From: Ligustrum vulgare
Taxonomy: Eukaryota; Streptophyta; Magnoliopsida; Lamiales; Oleaceae
Direction: 5' to 3'
DNA: 64,000 nucleotides
Assembly (NCBI GenBank): GCA_963555705.1
Contig: OY743171.1
Span: forward strand, 17,173,352-17,237,351
The notes beneath the pieces were generated by a model, which saw nothing but the letters and a program-made list of their open reading frames with translations, was not told the origin of the DNA and ran no database searches. A program made the translations under genes and the position numbers. This document shows positions 21,242 through 31,333 of the stretch, in pieces (within the stretch, counting starts at the first letter, position 1; every line of letters begins with the position of its first letter).

Positions 21242-21994
21242 TCAATTCCTTTGGCATGTGGGGCAGTTTCTGGCTATGCACGCCTCTTGCAAAGTGGCAA
21301 AGCTTCCATGGATTTGATGAGTGTCAAATTTATTGATGTATTCTTGCAGGATTGTTGATTTTTTCTTTTCCTCCATTAGTGAGTAGGGTCCATCCATTAT
21401 ACTGGCATATGCATTTGAATTTTTTCTCATACAGGTTTTTGGCAATGTTGTAGAGAACTTTAATTCCCAATACCCTTCGGGATCTAAACCATGATCTTGT
21501 AATGTTTGGTACTGGTTTGGTATTTTTTCCAACTTCAATTTGGGAATTTCGAGCAACATACCCAATCGTGATAATATGCTCAGCGGGATAATATATCCTT
21601 CCATCAATTTCAGGACTGATTGAATAAAATTTTAAATATATGGGTCTTTCTTAGGAAAACTTTGAAATTTCTCCTTTTAGTAAATCATCAAATTTTTCGA
21701 TTTCTTTCAGATCTTTTCCTGGATAGATAAGATCCAAAAATCCATAATCAGCTGCCATTTTTGTCATGACGGGATCTCCTCCCTGGGTAAGGATCAATTG
21801 TGGGTATACATGGTCTCCAGATGAAATATAATAACAATCACATTCCTGAAGTTCATATATAACTTCAATGGTAGTTTTATATTCGTTTTCTTTTGGTAAA
21901 AAAAGGGAATCATTTTCCTCTTCAGCACGAATTCTGACTACCCTTGTATGTTCATCTTTGGCATTGATTGTGATTTTTCGAGGACTGGCTTCAT
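21242..21994 (-). pseudogene. Viral ORF downstream of RT, broken
   Basis: Frames through 21994-21242 read as one protein with at least one stop and frameshifts; the clearest part is 21607-21242. It occupies the place of the translational transactivator/inclusion-body gene in related viruses. I do not see the hallmark of that family, so position is the only evidence. It ends about 280 nt before the TATA box. Confidence 0.4.
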
Positions 21995-22324
21995 TTATAA
22001 CAACTTTTTTGGGACTTGGTTCATCTCTTTTGATCGTTGGTCCACCACTGCTTCTAGAAGATGTACTGTTTGTATTTTTGATATAACCTGTTTGGTAATC
22101 AACGATTCAAACTGAGATTCAATCTCAATTATGTTATCGCTCAATTCTTTAGTATAATTGTGATGAAATGTTGAGATTTCCATCAATTGTTTGAAACTTC
22201 CTTGGAAAGTTTCTGTAAGTTGTTCAATTCCAAGCTTTATATCTTCAGCTTCCTCCATGAGGAAGTTCATTCGCTTTTTGGCGTCTATCAGAGATTGTTT
22301 GATATTATCCATCTGCAAATTCAA
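21995..22324 (-). pseudogene. Viral coiled-coil segment after RNase H
   Basis: A frame of 109 codons beginning MNLQMDNIKQSLIDAKKRM with heptad-like spacing through most of its length. It overlaps the end of the RNase H frame by 20 nt and probably was the N-terminal part of the following ORF, separated by a frameshift near 21995. Confidence 0.45.
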
Positions 22325-23004
22325 TATTCCTACTTAAAAAGTCCGCAAGATAATTATTGACACCTTTAATATGAACTATATCAAAATTATAAAATTCTAA
22401 ATAGGCTTGCCATCTATGAAGCCTTCTATATTGAGGTTCTGGTGGTAATTTATTTTTTACTAAACCTGCAACTTGAGAATTATCAGTTTCGACAATGAAT
22501 TTCTTAGATAATAAAAACAATGAAAACTTCTTTATTCCTCTGATGATTGCTAACAATTCTTTCTCATGAGTAGTATAATTTATTTCTACTTGGTTAAACG
22601 TTCCACTTGAGTATCTACAAATTTCATTAAGATCTGTTTTTAATATTGCTGCCCAATACTTATCCGAGGCATCAGTATTAAGTATCAGGTTATCTTTTTC
22701 ATCTGGTAATCTTAATTTTGGAAAATTTTTACATTCTTCTTTTAGTGATTTGACAATTTCTGTGTGTTCATCACTCCATCCTTTGGTATTTGTCTTTCTA
22801 AGTAAAATTTGAATTTTATTTCTCTTTTTTGATAGATTTTCAATAAATCCTTCTGCATAATTTAAACATCCTAAAAATTTTGTATTTGTTCTTTTGATTC
22901 TAATTTGTCTGGAAAACTTTCTATCTTTTTAGATATATGAGTTTGTAATTTTATTCCTCTTTTATCTATTGATAATTCAAGAAAATCAATTTCTTGTTTT
23001 TCTA
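22305..23004 (-). pseudogene. Viral RNase H region
   Basis: The clearest piece is 22556-22305, with KKFIVETDNSQVAGLV and RWQAYLEFYNFDIVHIKG then NYLADFLSR, the C-terminal RNase H motifs shared by caulimovirids and Ty3 elements. The part from 23004 to 22557 is interrupted by several stops. It would degrade the RNA strand in reverse transcription; it is non-functional here. Confidence 0.85.
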
Positions 23005-23418
23005 TTATAGCTTTATTTTTTGAAAGAAAAATTCCTTTTTTTTACATTCATTTATAAATTTCATTAAATGGTTTCTATGTTCTTCTTTATTATTAGAACA
23101 TATTAATATATCATCGACATAGACAATTAAGAATTCATTGAATTTTATAAATATGTTATCCATTCTTCTTTGATATATTTGTGGTGCATTTTTTAAACCA
23201 AATGGCATAACCATCCATTCATACTTACCTTGGGGCATACTAAATGCTGTATATTGAATACTATCTTCTTCCATTTTTACTTGCCAAAATCCTGATTTGC
23301 AATCAAATTTAGAATAATATTGCTTTCCTTTTGCAAGATTTATTAGTACCTCTTTATTTGGTAAAAAGTATCCATCAAATTTAGTATATTTATTTAATTC
23401 TTTATAATTTATCACCAT
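23005..23418 (-). pseudogene. Viral reverse transcriptase core
   Basis: It contains FDCKSGFWQVKM, AFSMPQGKYEWMVMPFGLKN and the catalytic LIVYVDDILI. The frame is open for 137 codons but is separated from the upstream part by a stop near 23430 and from RNase H by a frame change near 23005. Confidence 0.93.
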
Positions 23419-23436
23419 TCTAACTTTTCCTCTTTT

Positions 23437-24207
23437 TTATTCAGAATGTTTCATGACCATAAAAGCTGGACTACTATGTGGTTCATTACTAGGTCTGATT
23501 AATTTTTGGTTAAGTAATTCTTTTATCTGAGTTTTAAATTCTTGTGTATCTTGTATGGTATACATCATTGGTCTAACTCTTATAATAACATTTTCTGTTA
23601 ATTCTATTTTAGCTTTTGGATGATGTGGTTTCCAGAATAATAATGGATTTTCTCCACAAATTTTTTCTAGTTGATCAATGATTTTTCCCATATTTGTTTG
23701 TATGTTCGTTTTTAAGGCTTTTTTATACATTATTCTTTTATTTTTTGTTTCATTTTGTATAATTGGTTTTTTCTCCCATTTATCACCACGCTGTGTTGGC
23801 TGAACTCTGTAAGGTCTAAATTCTCTTGGTATTTTTAGTAAATGTGCACAAGGTGTTTGTAACATTATCATGTAATTATTTTGTTTATAATATTGAAATT
23901 GTTGTATAAAGTCATTTCCTAGTAATATATCACATTCTAGTTTCTTATAATTATATATTTTATTTACAACTATTTGTTTACTTCCAAGTATTATATCTAC
24001 TTTATCAGCACTATTAATTATATGAGTAATTTCTCCCGTTACTCCTGTAATTTTTATCTTTCCATTAGTATTCCATGATTTTATTAAGAAACTTTTGAAT
24101 ATTGTTATATCACTTCCCGTGTCAATTAATGCACATGTTGTTATATTTGTTTCAACAATTGTAATTTGTATATAAACGGCTAATGGAAAACTTATTTGGT
24201 TATTCAT
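23437..24207 (-). pseudogene. Second retropepsin domain joined to RT N-terminus
   Basis: A frame of 256 codons. Residues near 24-33 read TCALIDTGSD, the aspartic protease active site, and ILLGNDFIQQF near residue 95 is the second protease hallmark. The later part (IRVRPMMYTIQDTQEF, LLNQKLIRPSNEPHSSPAF) is the start of RT. It ends at a stop before the RT core. Confidence 0.88.
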
Positions 24208-24780
24208 TTATTCAGCTTTTCTGCATAGTATAGTTTGACCATTATGAGTTATATATAATCCTTCACGTTTTATACTATAATCTTCTAATCCATCTAGAAA
24301 GCTCATTCCTAATAATACATGAGGATTTACCATACTATTATCTACATGACATGGTACTAAGAGATTTATTCCTCCTATTTTTATTGGTACTTTTACTTCA
24401 AGTTCAGTCATATGTACTTGTCCATCAAAATTTATATATCTATATGGATCAGTTCTATGAGATATTAGTCATTTATTTCTATTTGAAGCTATATGACATT
24501 CACTAGCTCCCGTGTCAATTAATATATTGGATCCTTTTATATGTTCTATTCCATTGAAATATTCACCTTCGATTTTCATATTTCCAGCATTTCTATTAAG
24601 TTTTATTTCCCTTATATTACTAGTTTCTCCTAATTGTTTTCTATTAGGTAAACTTGTTGATCTCCTAATTAATCTGCCATCTTCAAATGTTATGTTATTA
24701 TTAGGGTATTCTTCTTCTCTTAACTCTATAATTTCTGGTTTATTTTTTGTTATAGTAAGTTCATAGTTTTTTGGGACTAA
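24208..24780 (-). pseudogene. First retropepsin-like domain
   Basis: NILIDTGASECHIA (about 24530-24490) is an aspartic-protease active site. After a stop at 24469-24471, the frame 24411-24208 carries VLLGMSFLDGL, the matching C-terminal hallmark. The spacing is that of one complete retropepsin. It ends immediately before the second protease frame (24208 next to 24207). Confidence 0.8.
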
Positions 24781-25554
24781 ACTTATTTGTTTATCTGGTT
24801 CTACGACTTTACCAAAGTCTTTACATTCTTTATGAATTTCAATATATGGTTTTTTAGAATAAATGTTTCCATAATTAGAATTAGTAAATGTGTATAATGC
24901 TTTGTATTCTATAGTCATAATTTTATCTCATGGTTCCATTATGTCATCCTTATGTAATTTGAAATGTAGTCCTAAAACTTCATTAAAGTTTCTATCTTTT
25001 AACGATATACAATATTTTGGATAACATGTAAATATTAGCTTCTTATATGCTAGATTTCCTTCCATTGTTCCTAAATGACTGTCTTTTAAATTTATAATTC
25101 TTTCATCATGTAAGCTTACAGTTAAAGGTGAATCTAATCCTTCTCTAAACAGGGATTTAAACATTATTTGGATACCTGCTAAGTAAACATATTGAATCTT
25201 TTCACTTTGTTTTCTATTGATCTTTGTTAATAATTCTGCAACTGTATTTTTTGTTAAAAGATTTAATTTGTGTGTTCCTTGAGTGGTTCTAACATCTATT
25301 GCCCTTTCAATTTTATGATATTCATTTATTACTACTTTTTCTCTTTTCCATATTCTATCTAGTATTTCCTATTTTCCTATTTTCAAATCTAAAGATAATT
25401 TTTGTATCTTTCTAAACTTATTATTATCAAAAGTTACCTTTAATCCATAACCTTCTATTCCTTCATATTCTTGTTTATCTATGTTCTTGTTTGCTTCTAT
25501 TTCTTCTATTCCTTTATTCTGATTCTGATTCATCACTTTCTGAATCTGTTTCAC
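24781..25554 (-). pseudogene. Viral movement-protein-like region
   Basis: The block 25164-24928 (PLTVSLHDERIINLKDSHLG and GNLAYKKLIFTCYPKY) resembles the core of 30K-superfamily cell-to-cell movement proteins of Caulimoviridae. It is preceded by 25554-25369 and continues in 24918 onward. Frames are separated by stops. It lies after the coat-protein region, not before. Confidence 0.72.
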
Positions 25555-25888
25555 TTATATAGACTTCTTGATCGTAGTATTCTTCAATATCTGATATTTC
25601 ACTTAGTTCACTTTCTATTTCTAGATATTCTTTTTGTAATATTTTAACTTTCTTTTTATTATAATCAGGGCTTATATGCCCCATTTCTCCACAATTCCAA
25701 CATTTACATTGTCTTTTGTCTTTCTTATAAGTTTTATTTTTCTGTCTTTTATTTGGATTATATCTTCTTTTGTAATATCTTCTCTTAGGCTTTATATATT
25801 TTTTCCTGAAGTTTCTGAATTTTTTAAACTTTCTATTTTTATATTTTCTTTTGTTATTATTTTTTCTTTTTTCAGGGTTACATCCCAT
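25514..25888 (-). pseudogene. Viral coat-protein C-terminus with zinc knuckle
   Basis: A strongly basic run of Arg/Lys/Tyr is followed by CKCWNCGEMGHISPDY, a CCHC knuckle whose last Cys is Tyr here, then an acidic tail rich in Glu/Asp/Ser. Basic-knuckle-acidic is the layout of caulimovirid coat proteins. The lost ligand would weaken RNA binding. Confidence 0.85.
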
Positions 25889-26865
25889 TGGGTAGGTTTT
25901 TCTATATCTTCACAACATATTCTGGTTAGTTTTCCTGATTTCTTTAATAATTGTCTTTGTTGACATCTTTCAAATAGGAATTTTATCCTTGATCCTAATG
26001 TTCTAGGTGTTCCAGGGTTATCTCTAATAAATTTTTCAAATTCTATTTTAAAGTATATTCCCCATGAACCTGGTAATTTATTGTAATACATATCTCTATA
26101 TACTTCTTGATTTTCATTATTATAGAATTGGACATAATAGTATTATTTAAACTCACAAGTATATTATTTGATTTTACACATATCACATATTGTTAAATTT
26201 ATTAATCTTACTCTTGCATTATCTTTTTCTTTTATTGATTCTGCTTCATAATTACTTATCCAATTTTCTCCTAAAAATTCATCCGCAATATAATCTACTA
26301 ATTTTTGTATTCCCTTTCTATCTGATTTTATTAGTTCCGTCTGTACATTTCTTCTTATTAATGCTTTTGTATCACTACTTATTCCTTCCCACCAATTTCT
26401 AACATGTCCTTCAAAAGATGCTACTAAAAAATTTATCATTCTATCAGTATTTTCCCATGTATCATCTTTATTGTATAAAAAGAATAGTATCATTGAATCT
26501 GCCCAAGTTAATAAAGCTTTTTTAGTGTCTATTTTACAATCCAAATCTAATTTTGTTCCCCCATGATTAATAGGTTTATCATAATTATTATTTTGTTCAA
26601 ATCTATCTTTATATTTATTTCCTCTAGGTGGTTGTCTATCTCTGATTCTATCATAATATTGTCGGTGTGGTTTACTATATAAGGGTGCATAACTTTCATC
26701 TGGATCTGGTAATTCTTGTTTAGAAGTTCCTATAGGAGCAGGGTTAGGTGCTCCTCCAGTATTCATTAAAACTTGGTATTCATCAAAATTTTCTATGCTT
26801 AATTGATCAAAATTTTCTATAATCAAATCTAATTCTTCATTCATTTTTGTCTCGGTCTTCTTCAA
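25792..26865 (-). pseudogene. Viral coat-protein core
   Basis: The frame 26865-26164 (233 codons) contains WENTDRMINFLVASFEGHV followed by RNWWEGIS, similar to the conserved capsid core of caulimovirids. The frame 26091-25792 continues it. A stop at 26164 and a frame change at about 26100 break it. The start is uncertain. Confidence 0.72.
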
Positions 26866-27450
26866 TTTTTTCTTCAGCTTTTAATTTTCCTAAAGTTTTT
26901 TCTATAGATTTTTGTAATTCTAACTCTTCTTCTAGTATTTTTGGTAATATGTTTTTCCTAAATTCATCATCCATACTTCCTACTTCTATTATAATTTTTC
27001 TTGTTCAAAATGTTTCTTTTCTATTCTAAGTATTTCTTTTTCTATGAATTTTTTGTCTACTTTCTTATCTTTGCTTTTATTATTTTCTTTGAATTCTCTA
27101 ATCTCTAGTTTTTGTATATTTATATCATTTCATACTTCTTTCAATTCATTTTTTACTTCTTGAACGTCACTTATTAATGATTTTATTAATATTTTTAGAT
27201 CTTCAATATATTCACTTATTGACATTTTATACTCTTGATTTTTGAGTTTTTTGTACCTTAAATAGACTGTCATACATATCATCTATTTTTATTTCTAACT
27301 TTTTGATTTTTTCTTCTATTGATATGATTTTTTCATTTTCATTCTTTCTTATTTTCTCGTTTAGTTTATCTATTTTTTCTATAATTATTCCAAATTTTAT
27401 CTTGATTAATTAATTCTCCTGATTTTCTTTGAAATTCTTTTAATTGTATT
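26866..27450 (-). pseudogene. Broken coiled-coil region of the viral polyprotein
   Basis: All three minus-strand frames are Lys/Glu/Ile-rich and interrupted. The pattern suggests a coiled-coil N-terminal part joining the small ORFs to the coat protein. No single frame exceeds about 60 codons. Confidence 0.45.
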
Positions 27451-28121
27451 TGTTGCACCCGGGCCCAAAGAAATGTACAGTGATCTACTAGCGAAGGCCC
27501 AATAGTGGCCCAACGAACCTTAACCCACAGCAAAGGCCTAAAATATAACTTTGGGATGAATGCCGAGGTGGTACGCTAAGCAAACCTCTTTTAGCCGACC
27601 TGGTTAACGCCTAGCCGATGTGCTTTATGCTCAGCCGGGGCGCTTTATGGCGATGACCAGAAGAGAGATGAAGTCAGTGATGGGACACCGCCTTTACCAA
27701 GACGTGACAGGCGCCCATCCCCTACGAAATGTAGCAATGACTACGGTTGAAAAGCAAGGTTGTCACATCCATGAACTAGGGTGATGACAAGTGTAAAGTA
27801 CGCCACGTGTCGTGATCCGAGACAAGAAGTTCCTCTATAAATGAAGCACAATTATCTCCAAGTTAAGGGTTAGCATTTTTACTCTCTTAACTGAATATTT
27901 ACTCTCACTCTCTTTTCTCTCTTTTACGCACTTATATTTTCCGCACTCAAATTATATTTGCTTGACATGGGCACTGACTTAGGCATCGGAGTGCAAACGG
28001 GAGCCACCTCGGCCCCCTTTGCAAACTAATTGTTTGTCACAGTGCGCAAGAGATCCACGTATTCAAGAGGGAGGAGCTGAGACGTGTTGGTCCAAGGTCC
28101 AGCCGGATTTTGTAGTCAACA
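27451..28121 (+). mobile_element. Solo LTR inside the viral integrant
   Basis: 671 bp from TGTTGCACCC to GTAGTCAACA, with GTATT on both sides (27446-27450 and 28122-28126). On the plus strand CTCTATAAATGAAG is a TATA box (near 27832), and TTAGGCATCGGAGTGC near 27981 is a motif common in plant Gypsy-type LTRs. No internal sequence remains. It landed in the viral ORF region after integration. Confidence 0.93.
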
Positions 28122-28419
28122 GTATTGTTAGTTTATTTTGAATGTTTTGTAATTTTTCTTTGATATTCATATCCTGTATATTTAATTGTTGTAATTCTTC
28201 AACGGCTAATTTATCTTGTAAATTTATGTTTTTATATGTTTGCCATAAAAAGGCACTTATCCAATTTAATTGCATGTTAAGAAATCCATCAGATTCTCCC
28301 CATGAGCTTAATGGTTGAAACATAGTTGCATTAGCTCCTTTTATTTGGTAAGATCCTACCGGTAGATTAATATTTTCTATTATTTGTTTTTCAAATTTTA
28401 TTTCTGGAAATTCTGTCAT
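28122..28419 (-). pseudogene. Viral ORF 4, interrupted by the LTR
   Basis: It starts at 28419 in a TAATG overlap with the stop of ORF 3. About 99 codons are open up to the LTR junction, and the frame stays open beyond 27450 when the LTR and one target copy are ignored. It includes SYQIKGANATMF and a Gln/Leu-rich, helix-prone end. Function unknown; perhaps the virion-associated or coiled-coil protein. Confidence 0.6.
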
Positions 28420-28601
28420 TAAATTTTTCCTTTGATATGCTCAACTTCTAATCTTAATTCTGTATCATATTTTACTTCTTTACATATCATTATATTATAT
28501 TCACAAAATTCTTCAATTGATCTTAACATAATTTTTCTTTGTTGTGCTCTATAACTTTTATTGTAATATTTTATTTCTCCAGTTATATCATATTTTTTCA
28601 T
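28419..28601 (-). CDS. Viral small ORF 3
   Basis: 60 codons, starting in an ATGA overlap with the stop of ORF 2 (28601-28598) and ending in the TAATG overlap with ORF 4. No family recognised. The couplings suggest reinitiation in a polycistronic RNA. Confidence 0.55.
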   Translation of the reverse strand: MKKYDITGEIKYYNKSYRAQQRKIMLRSIEEFCEYNIMICKEVKYDTELRLEVEHIKGKI

Positions 28602-28843
28602 ATTGATTTTTCTTTGTTATTTATAATCATAAGTATATTAGGTAATTGTTTTAGAATTGTATTAAAGTATTTTCTTTTACTTTCTAATGATTTTAGTCTT
28701 AGAAATCCTTTTCTTTTTATATTTCTTTCTTCTATCATTTGGTCTAATAGATTTCCTCTTTGTTTTATTATGGAATCTAATTTTTCATTTGTTTTCATAT
28801 CTAGATATTTGATTAATAAGGGTTCTCCTCTATGATAATCCAT
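28598..28843 (-). CDS. Viral small ORF 2
   Basis: 81 codons, charged and helix-prone (SIIKQRGNLLDQMIEERN). It overlaps the end of ORF 1 by 14 nt, so it may be a coupled ORF or the second half of ORF 1 after a frameshift. Confidence 0.5.
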   Translation of the reverse strand: MDYHRGEPLLIKYLDMKTNEKLDSIIKQRGNLLDQMIEERNIKRKGFLRLKSLESKRKYFNTILKQLPNILMIINNKEKSI

Positions 28844-29114
28844 TCCTATAATCTTTGTATAATTCTTCTAGTATATCTTTGTGGATTAAATCTAATATTT
28901 CGTTTATGATAAAATCTTCTTTTATTATATCGAAATTTATTAGATCATATATTTCTCTTCTTATATCTTTATCTAAATCTTTTAAAGTATTCAAGATTTC
29001 TATTTTATAATTATCGGGTATTGTTAATGTATGCATAATTATAAATCTTGATGTATATATTATATATTTATTTTTATTTTTTGTCATATAATATTTATCT
29101 TTTAGATCTTCCAT
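28830..29114 (-). CDS. Viral small ORF 1
   Basis: 94 codons beginning MEDLKDKYYMTKNKNKY. Its ATG lies one nucleotide after the tRNA primer site. Rich in Ile, Asp and Lys; no family recognised. Confidence 0.5.
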   Translation of the reverse strand: MEDLKDKYYMTKNKNKYIIYTSRFIIMHTLTIPDNYKIEILNTLKDLDKDIRREIYDLINFDIIKEDFIINEILDLIHKDILEELYKDYRNGLS

Positions 29115-29115
29115 A

Positions 29116-29129
29116 TGGCTCTGATACCA
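29116..29129 (-). promoter_or_regulatory. tRNA-Met primer-binding site of the viral integrant
   Basis: The minus strand reads TGGTATCAGAGCCA, complementary to the 3' end of plant initiator tRNA-Met, the primer of caulimovirids. It marks the start point of minus-strand DNA synthesis and is the most 5' recognisable viral feature. Confidence 0.88.
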
Positions 29130-29382
29130 GTTGACGGGATGCTACTATGAGCGAACAAAAATCATATAAACAAAAATCATTTAAAATTATGTAAACAAAA
29201 TTGTCTAAAGACTTAAATGAAATATTTCCATACTTTAATGGTTTGTATTGCAAATTATATATATAAGGGTATTTTTGTAAGTTTAAAGAGTCAAAGTCTA
29301 TTTTTACAATATTATTGTTTCAAAGTCTATTTTACTAAATATTATAGTTATTGGATCCATTTATAATTATTTCCCTCATATC

Positions 29383-29594
29383 AAATGGACCCTACAATCC
29401 ACTACTTCTCAACATTTTGAATTAATCACTCACATTAACAAAAATATAAATGTGGGATTTTTTTTTTTTTTTTTTGATATCCAATAAATCATAAAATGGA
29501 CCCTACAATCCACCACTTCTCAACATTTTGAATTAATCACTCACATTAACAAAAATATAAATGTTGGGTTTTTTTTTTTTTTTGATATCCAATA
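29383..29594. repeat. Two tandem copies of a 111-bp unit
   Basis: Copies starting at 29383 and 29494 share ATGGACCCTACAATCCAC, ATTAATCACTCACATTAAC, a T-run and GATATCCAATAA with only a few changes. Noncoding. Confidence 0.9.
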
Positions 29595-29710
29595 AGTCCG
29601 GACAATGATATTAATCAATTTATTGTATATTTCATAAGCTTCGGCCGAAAATTGAAAAAGAGGAGAAATGATGCCATGAAAGAGACCAAATTGAATGCTC
29701 AAATCCAGTG

Positions 29711-30593
29711 TTCTAAAAAGCGTAAAGCGTGACAAAGTGTGGAGCTCGAGAATCAAGCTTTACAAGCTTAAGAGGGAGTATGTGTTAAAAAGTGTTAAAA
29801 AGCATTTTTTATTTTTTTTAATCAATCTAAACCATTAAATAATTTAAAAATGCTATTTAGATGAAAGGAGAAATTTCATACATAGAAACTTGTTCATATA
29901 ACAAGCAAAAAAAAAAAAATACAATTCCTTTACATACTAGATTTTTAATATTATTTTAATTATTTTTGAGTCATTAGATAGAATTTTACATAGAAAATTA
30001 ATTACACATAATATATAATAAATAATATATTATAACAACAATATTTTCTTAATTTAGAATCATTAATATATAGAAAATAATCAAATATAGATTCATGGTT
30101 GTCAATTATATTTATTATACTATTTTTTATTACAAAACTTCATAAATTAATAACTATGTGTCTAAATAACTTACTTTGTACAAATTAAATTTATTCCTAT
30201 AAATAAAGAGATCTGCCATTATTATTAATATTTATTAATATATACTAATAGTTTAATATTAATATTTAATATTTAAAGTTGTAGAAAAAAAGAGTAAAAA
30301 AGAGTCATTAGTACAAAGGCGTGCTGAACAGCGGAAGTCAAAGGAAAAAGAAAGAGCAAAAAATAAAAATAAAAAGAAAACCAAAATCTTCTTACCTTAC
30401 AGCAATCCCACATCGGAAGTATGTGGGAAATCTAAATCAACAATCAGCTATAAAATCATATGCCTAGGGGAATGGTAGTTGGGTCTCAATTTCTGATTTA
30501 TGATTTGCTAAGCGGGCCTTGTTTTATTTGCATGGGCCTGCTAAGCGCCTACTGTGTGTAAATAAGCATGTATTTGCGCGCTTTTTTCCTGAA
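29711..30593 (+). mobile_element. MITE-like element of the TTCTAAAA family, copy 1
   Basis: The left end TTCTAAAAAGCGTAAAGCG and the right end, read on the other strand, TTCAGGAAAAAAGCGCGC are imperfect inverted repeats. The interior is AT-rich and similar in layout to copy 2 (50384-51419), including the promoter at 30405. Target duplications are not clear, so the superfamily is uncertain. Confidence 0.55.
30405..30455 (+). promoter_or_regulatory. U-snRNA-type promoter (USE plus TATA)
   Basis: ATCCCACATCG (30405-30415) equals the plant upstream sequence element RTCCCACATCG. A TATAAAA starts at 30449, leaving 33 nt between. Plant Pol II snRNA genes have this spacing; Pol III ones are about one helical turn shorter. 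The sequence downstream does not resemble a known U snRNA. Confidence 0.7.
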
Positions 30594-30935
30594 GCGTGTG
30601 CTTTATTGGTCGAAGCGTGTTCTTTATTGGTCAAAATTGTCCATTGACCACTTAATTTGCACTTTCCCTCAAGCGTTGCGTGAAGGGTCTACGTCATGCA
30701 TAGTGCGTACTCATGCATTGCTCAAATCACAACTTGTTGGGCTATTGGGGGCGGCATTTTATTGGACTTGTTACTTATGCATTTTATTGGACTTGTTACT
30801 CATGACTAGTTCTAATGTTAGACTCATTTGTTATGAAAACTTGGGTTATTTGTTAGATATGTAAGTAACTAGGCTCATTAACCTGAAGTTGGCCCAATTG
30901 GGCACTTAACATATTTCTAATGTTTATTGCCCTTA

Positions 30936-31333
30936 GAATATCTCCAATAGATTCTCGAAATTTGAGATACTCTTTATTTTGGAGAGTCGACCTTTAAAGT
31001 TTCACTCCAATAGGCTCTACCTTAATATTTTAATAATTTGGAGAGTCATATTCACTCTCTATTATTAAATACATTCAAAAAGTTCTAATTGTCAATGTTC
31101 TTATATTACTTTTCTTTATTACATATTTAACATCATTGGTCATTCACTTCTAAAAAATAAATATTAACTAAAAATTTAAAAAGATAATAAATATTTTTAT
31201 GAAAAAGTAAAATAAAAAGCCAAAAATAAAGAGTTTATTGGAGCTTGTAAAAAATTTTACTGTTTAAATTTACAGATCCTTTATATTATGTACAATATGC
31301 TCTTTAAATATAAAGAGTCTATTGGAGATGCTC
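30936..31333. mobile_element. Tourist-like MITE
   Basis: A 398-bp element with inverted ends GAATATCTCCAATAGATTC and (other strand) GAGCATCTCCAATAGACTC, flanked by TTA on both sides (30933-30935 and 31334-31336). No coding capacity. Confidence 0.88.

Larger units (their letters stand above)
18890..29129 (-). mobile_element. Endogenous caulimovirid-like pararetrovirus, degenerate
   Basis: On the minus strand, in order: tRNA-Met primer site, coupled small ORFs, coiled-coil region, coat-protein region with zinc knuckle, movement-protein-like region, two retropepsin-like domains, RT, RNase H, a further ORF, TATA box and leader, and a cluster of small ORFs. There are no LTRs and no integrase, and a movement protein is present, so this is a pararetrovirus copy and not a retrotransposon. 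Stops, frameshifts and a solo LTR (27451-28121) disable it. Coat protein before movement protein recalls Cavemovirus and Solendovirus. Both integration ends are approximate. Confidence 0.85.

Noticed and set aside
28063..28121. End of viral ORF 4 as an authentic C-terminus
   Set aside because: These codons belong to the inserted solo LTR.
18890..29129. LTR retrotransposon
   Set aside because: RT and protease would fit, but there are no LTRs or integrase, and movement-protein-like and coat-protein regions are present.
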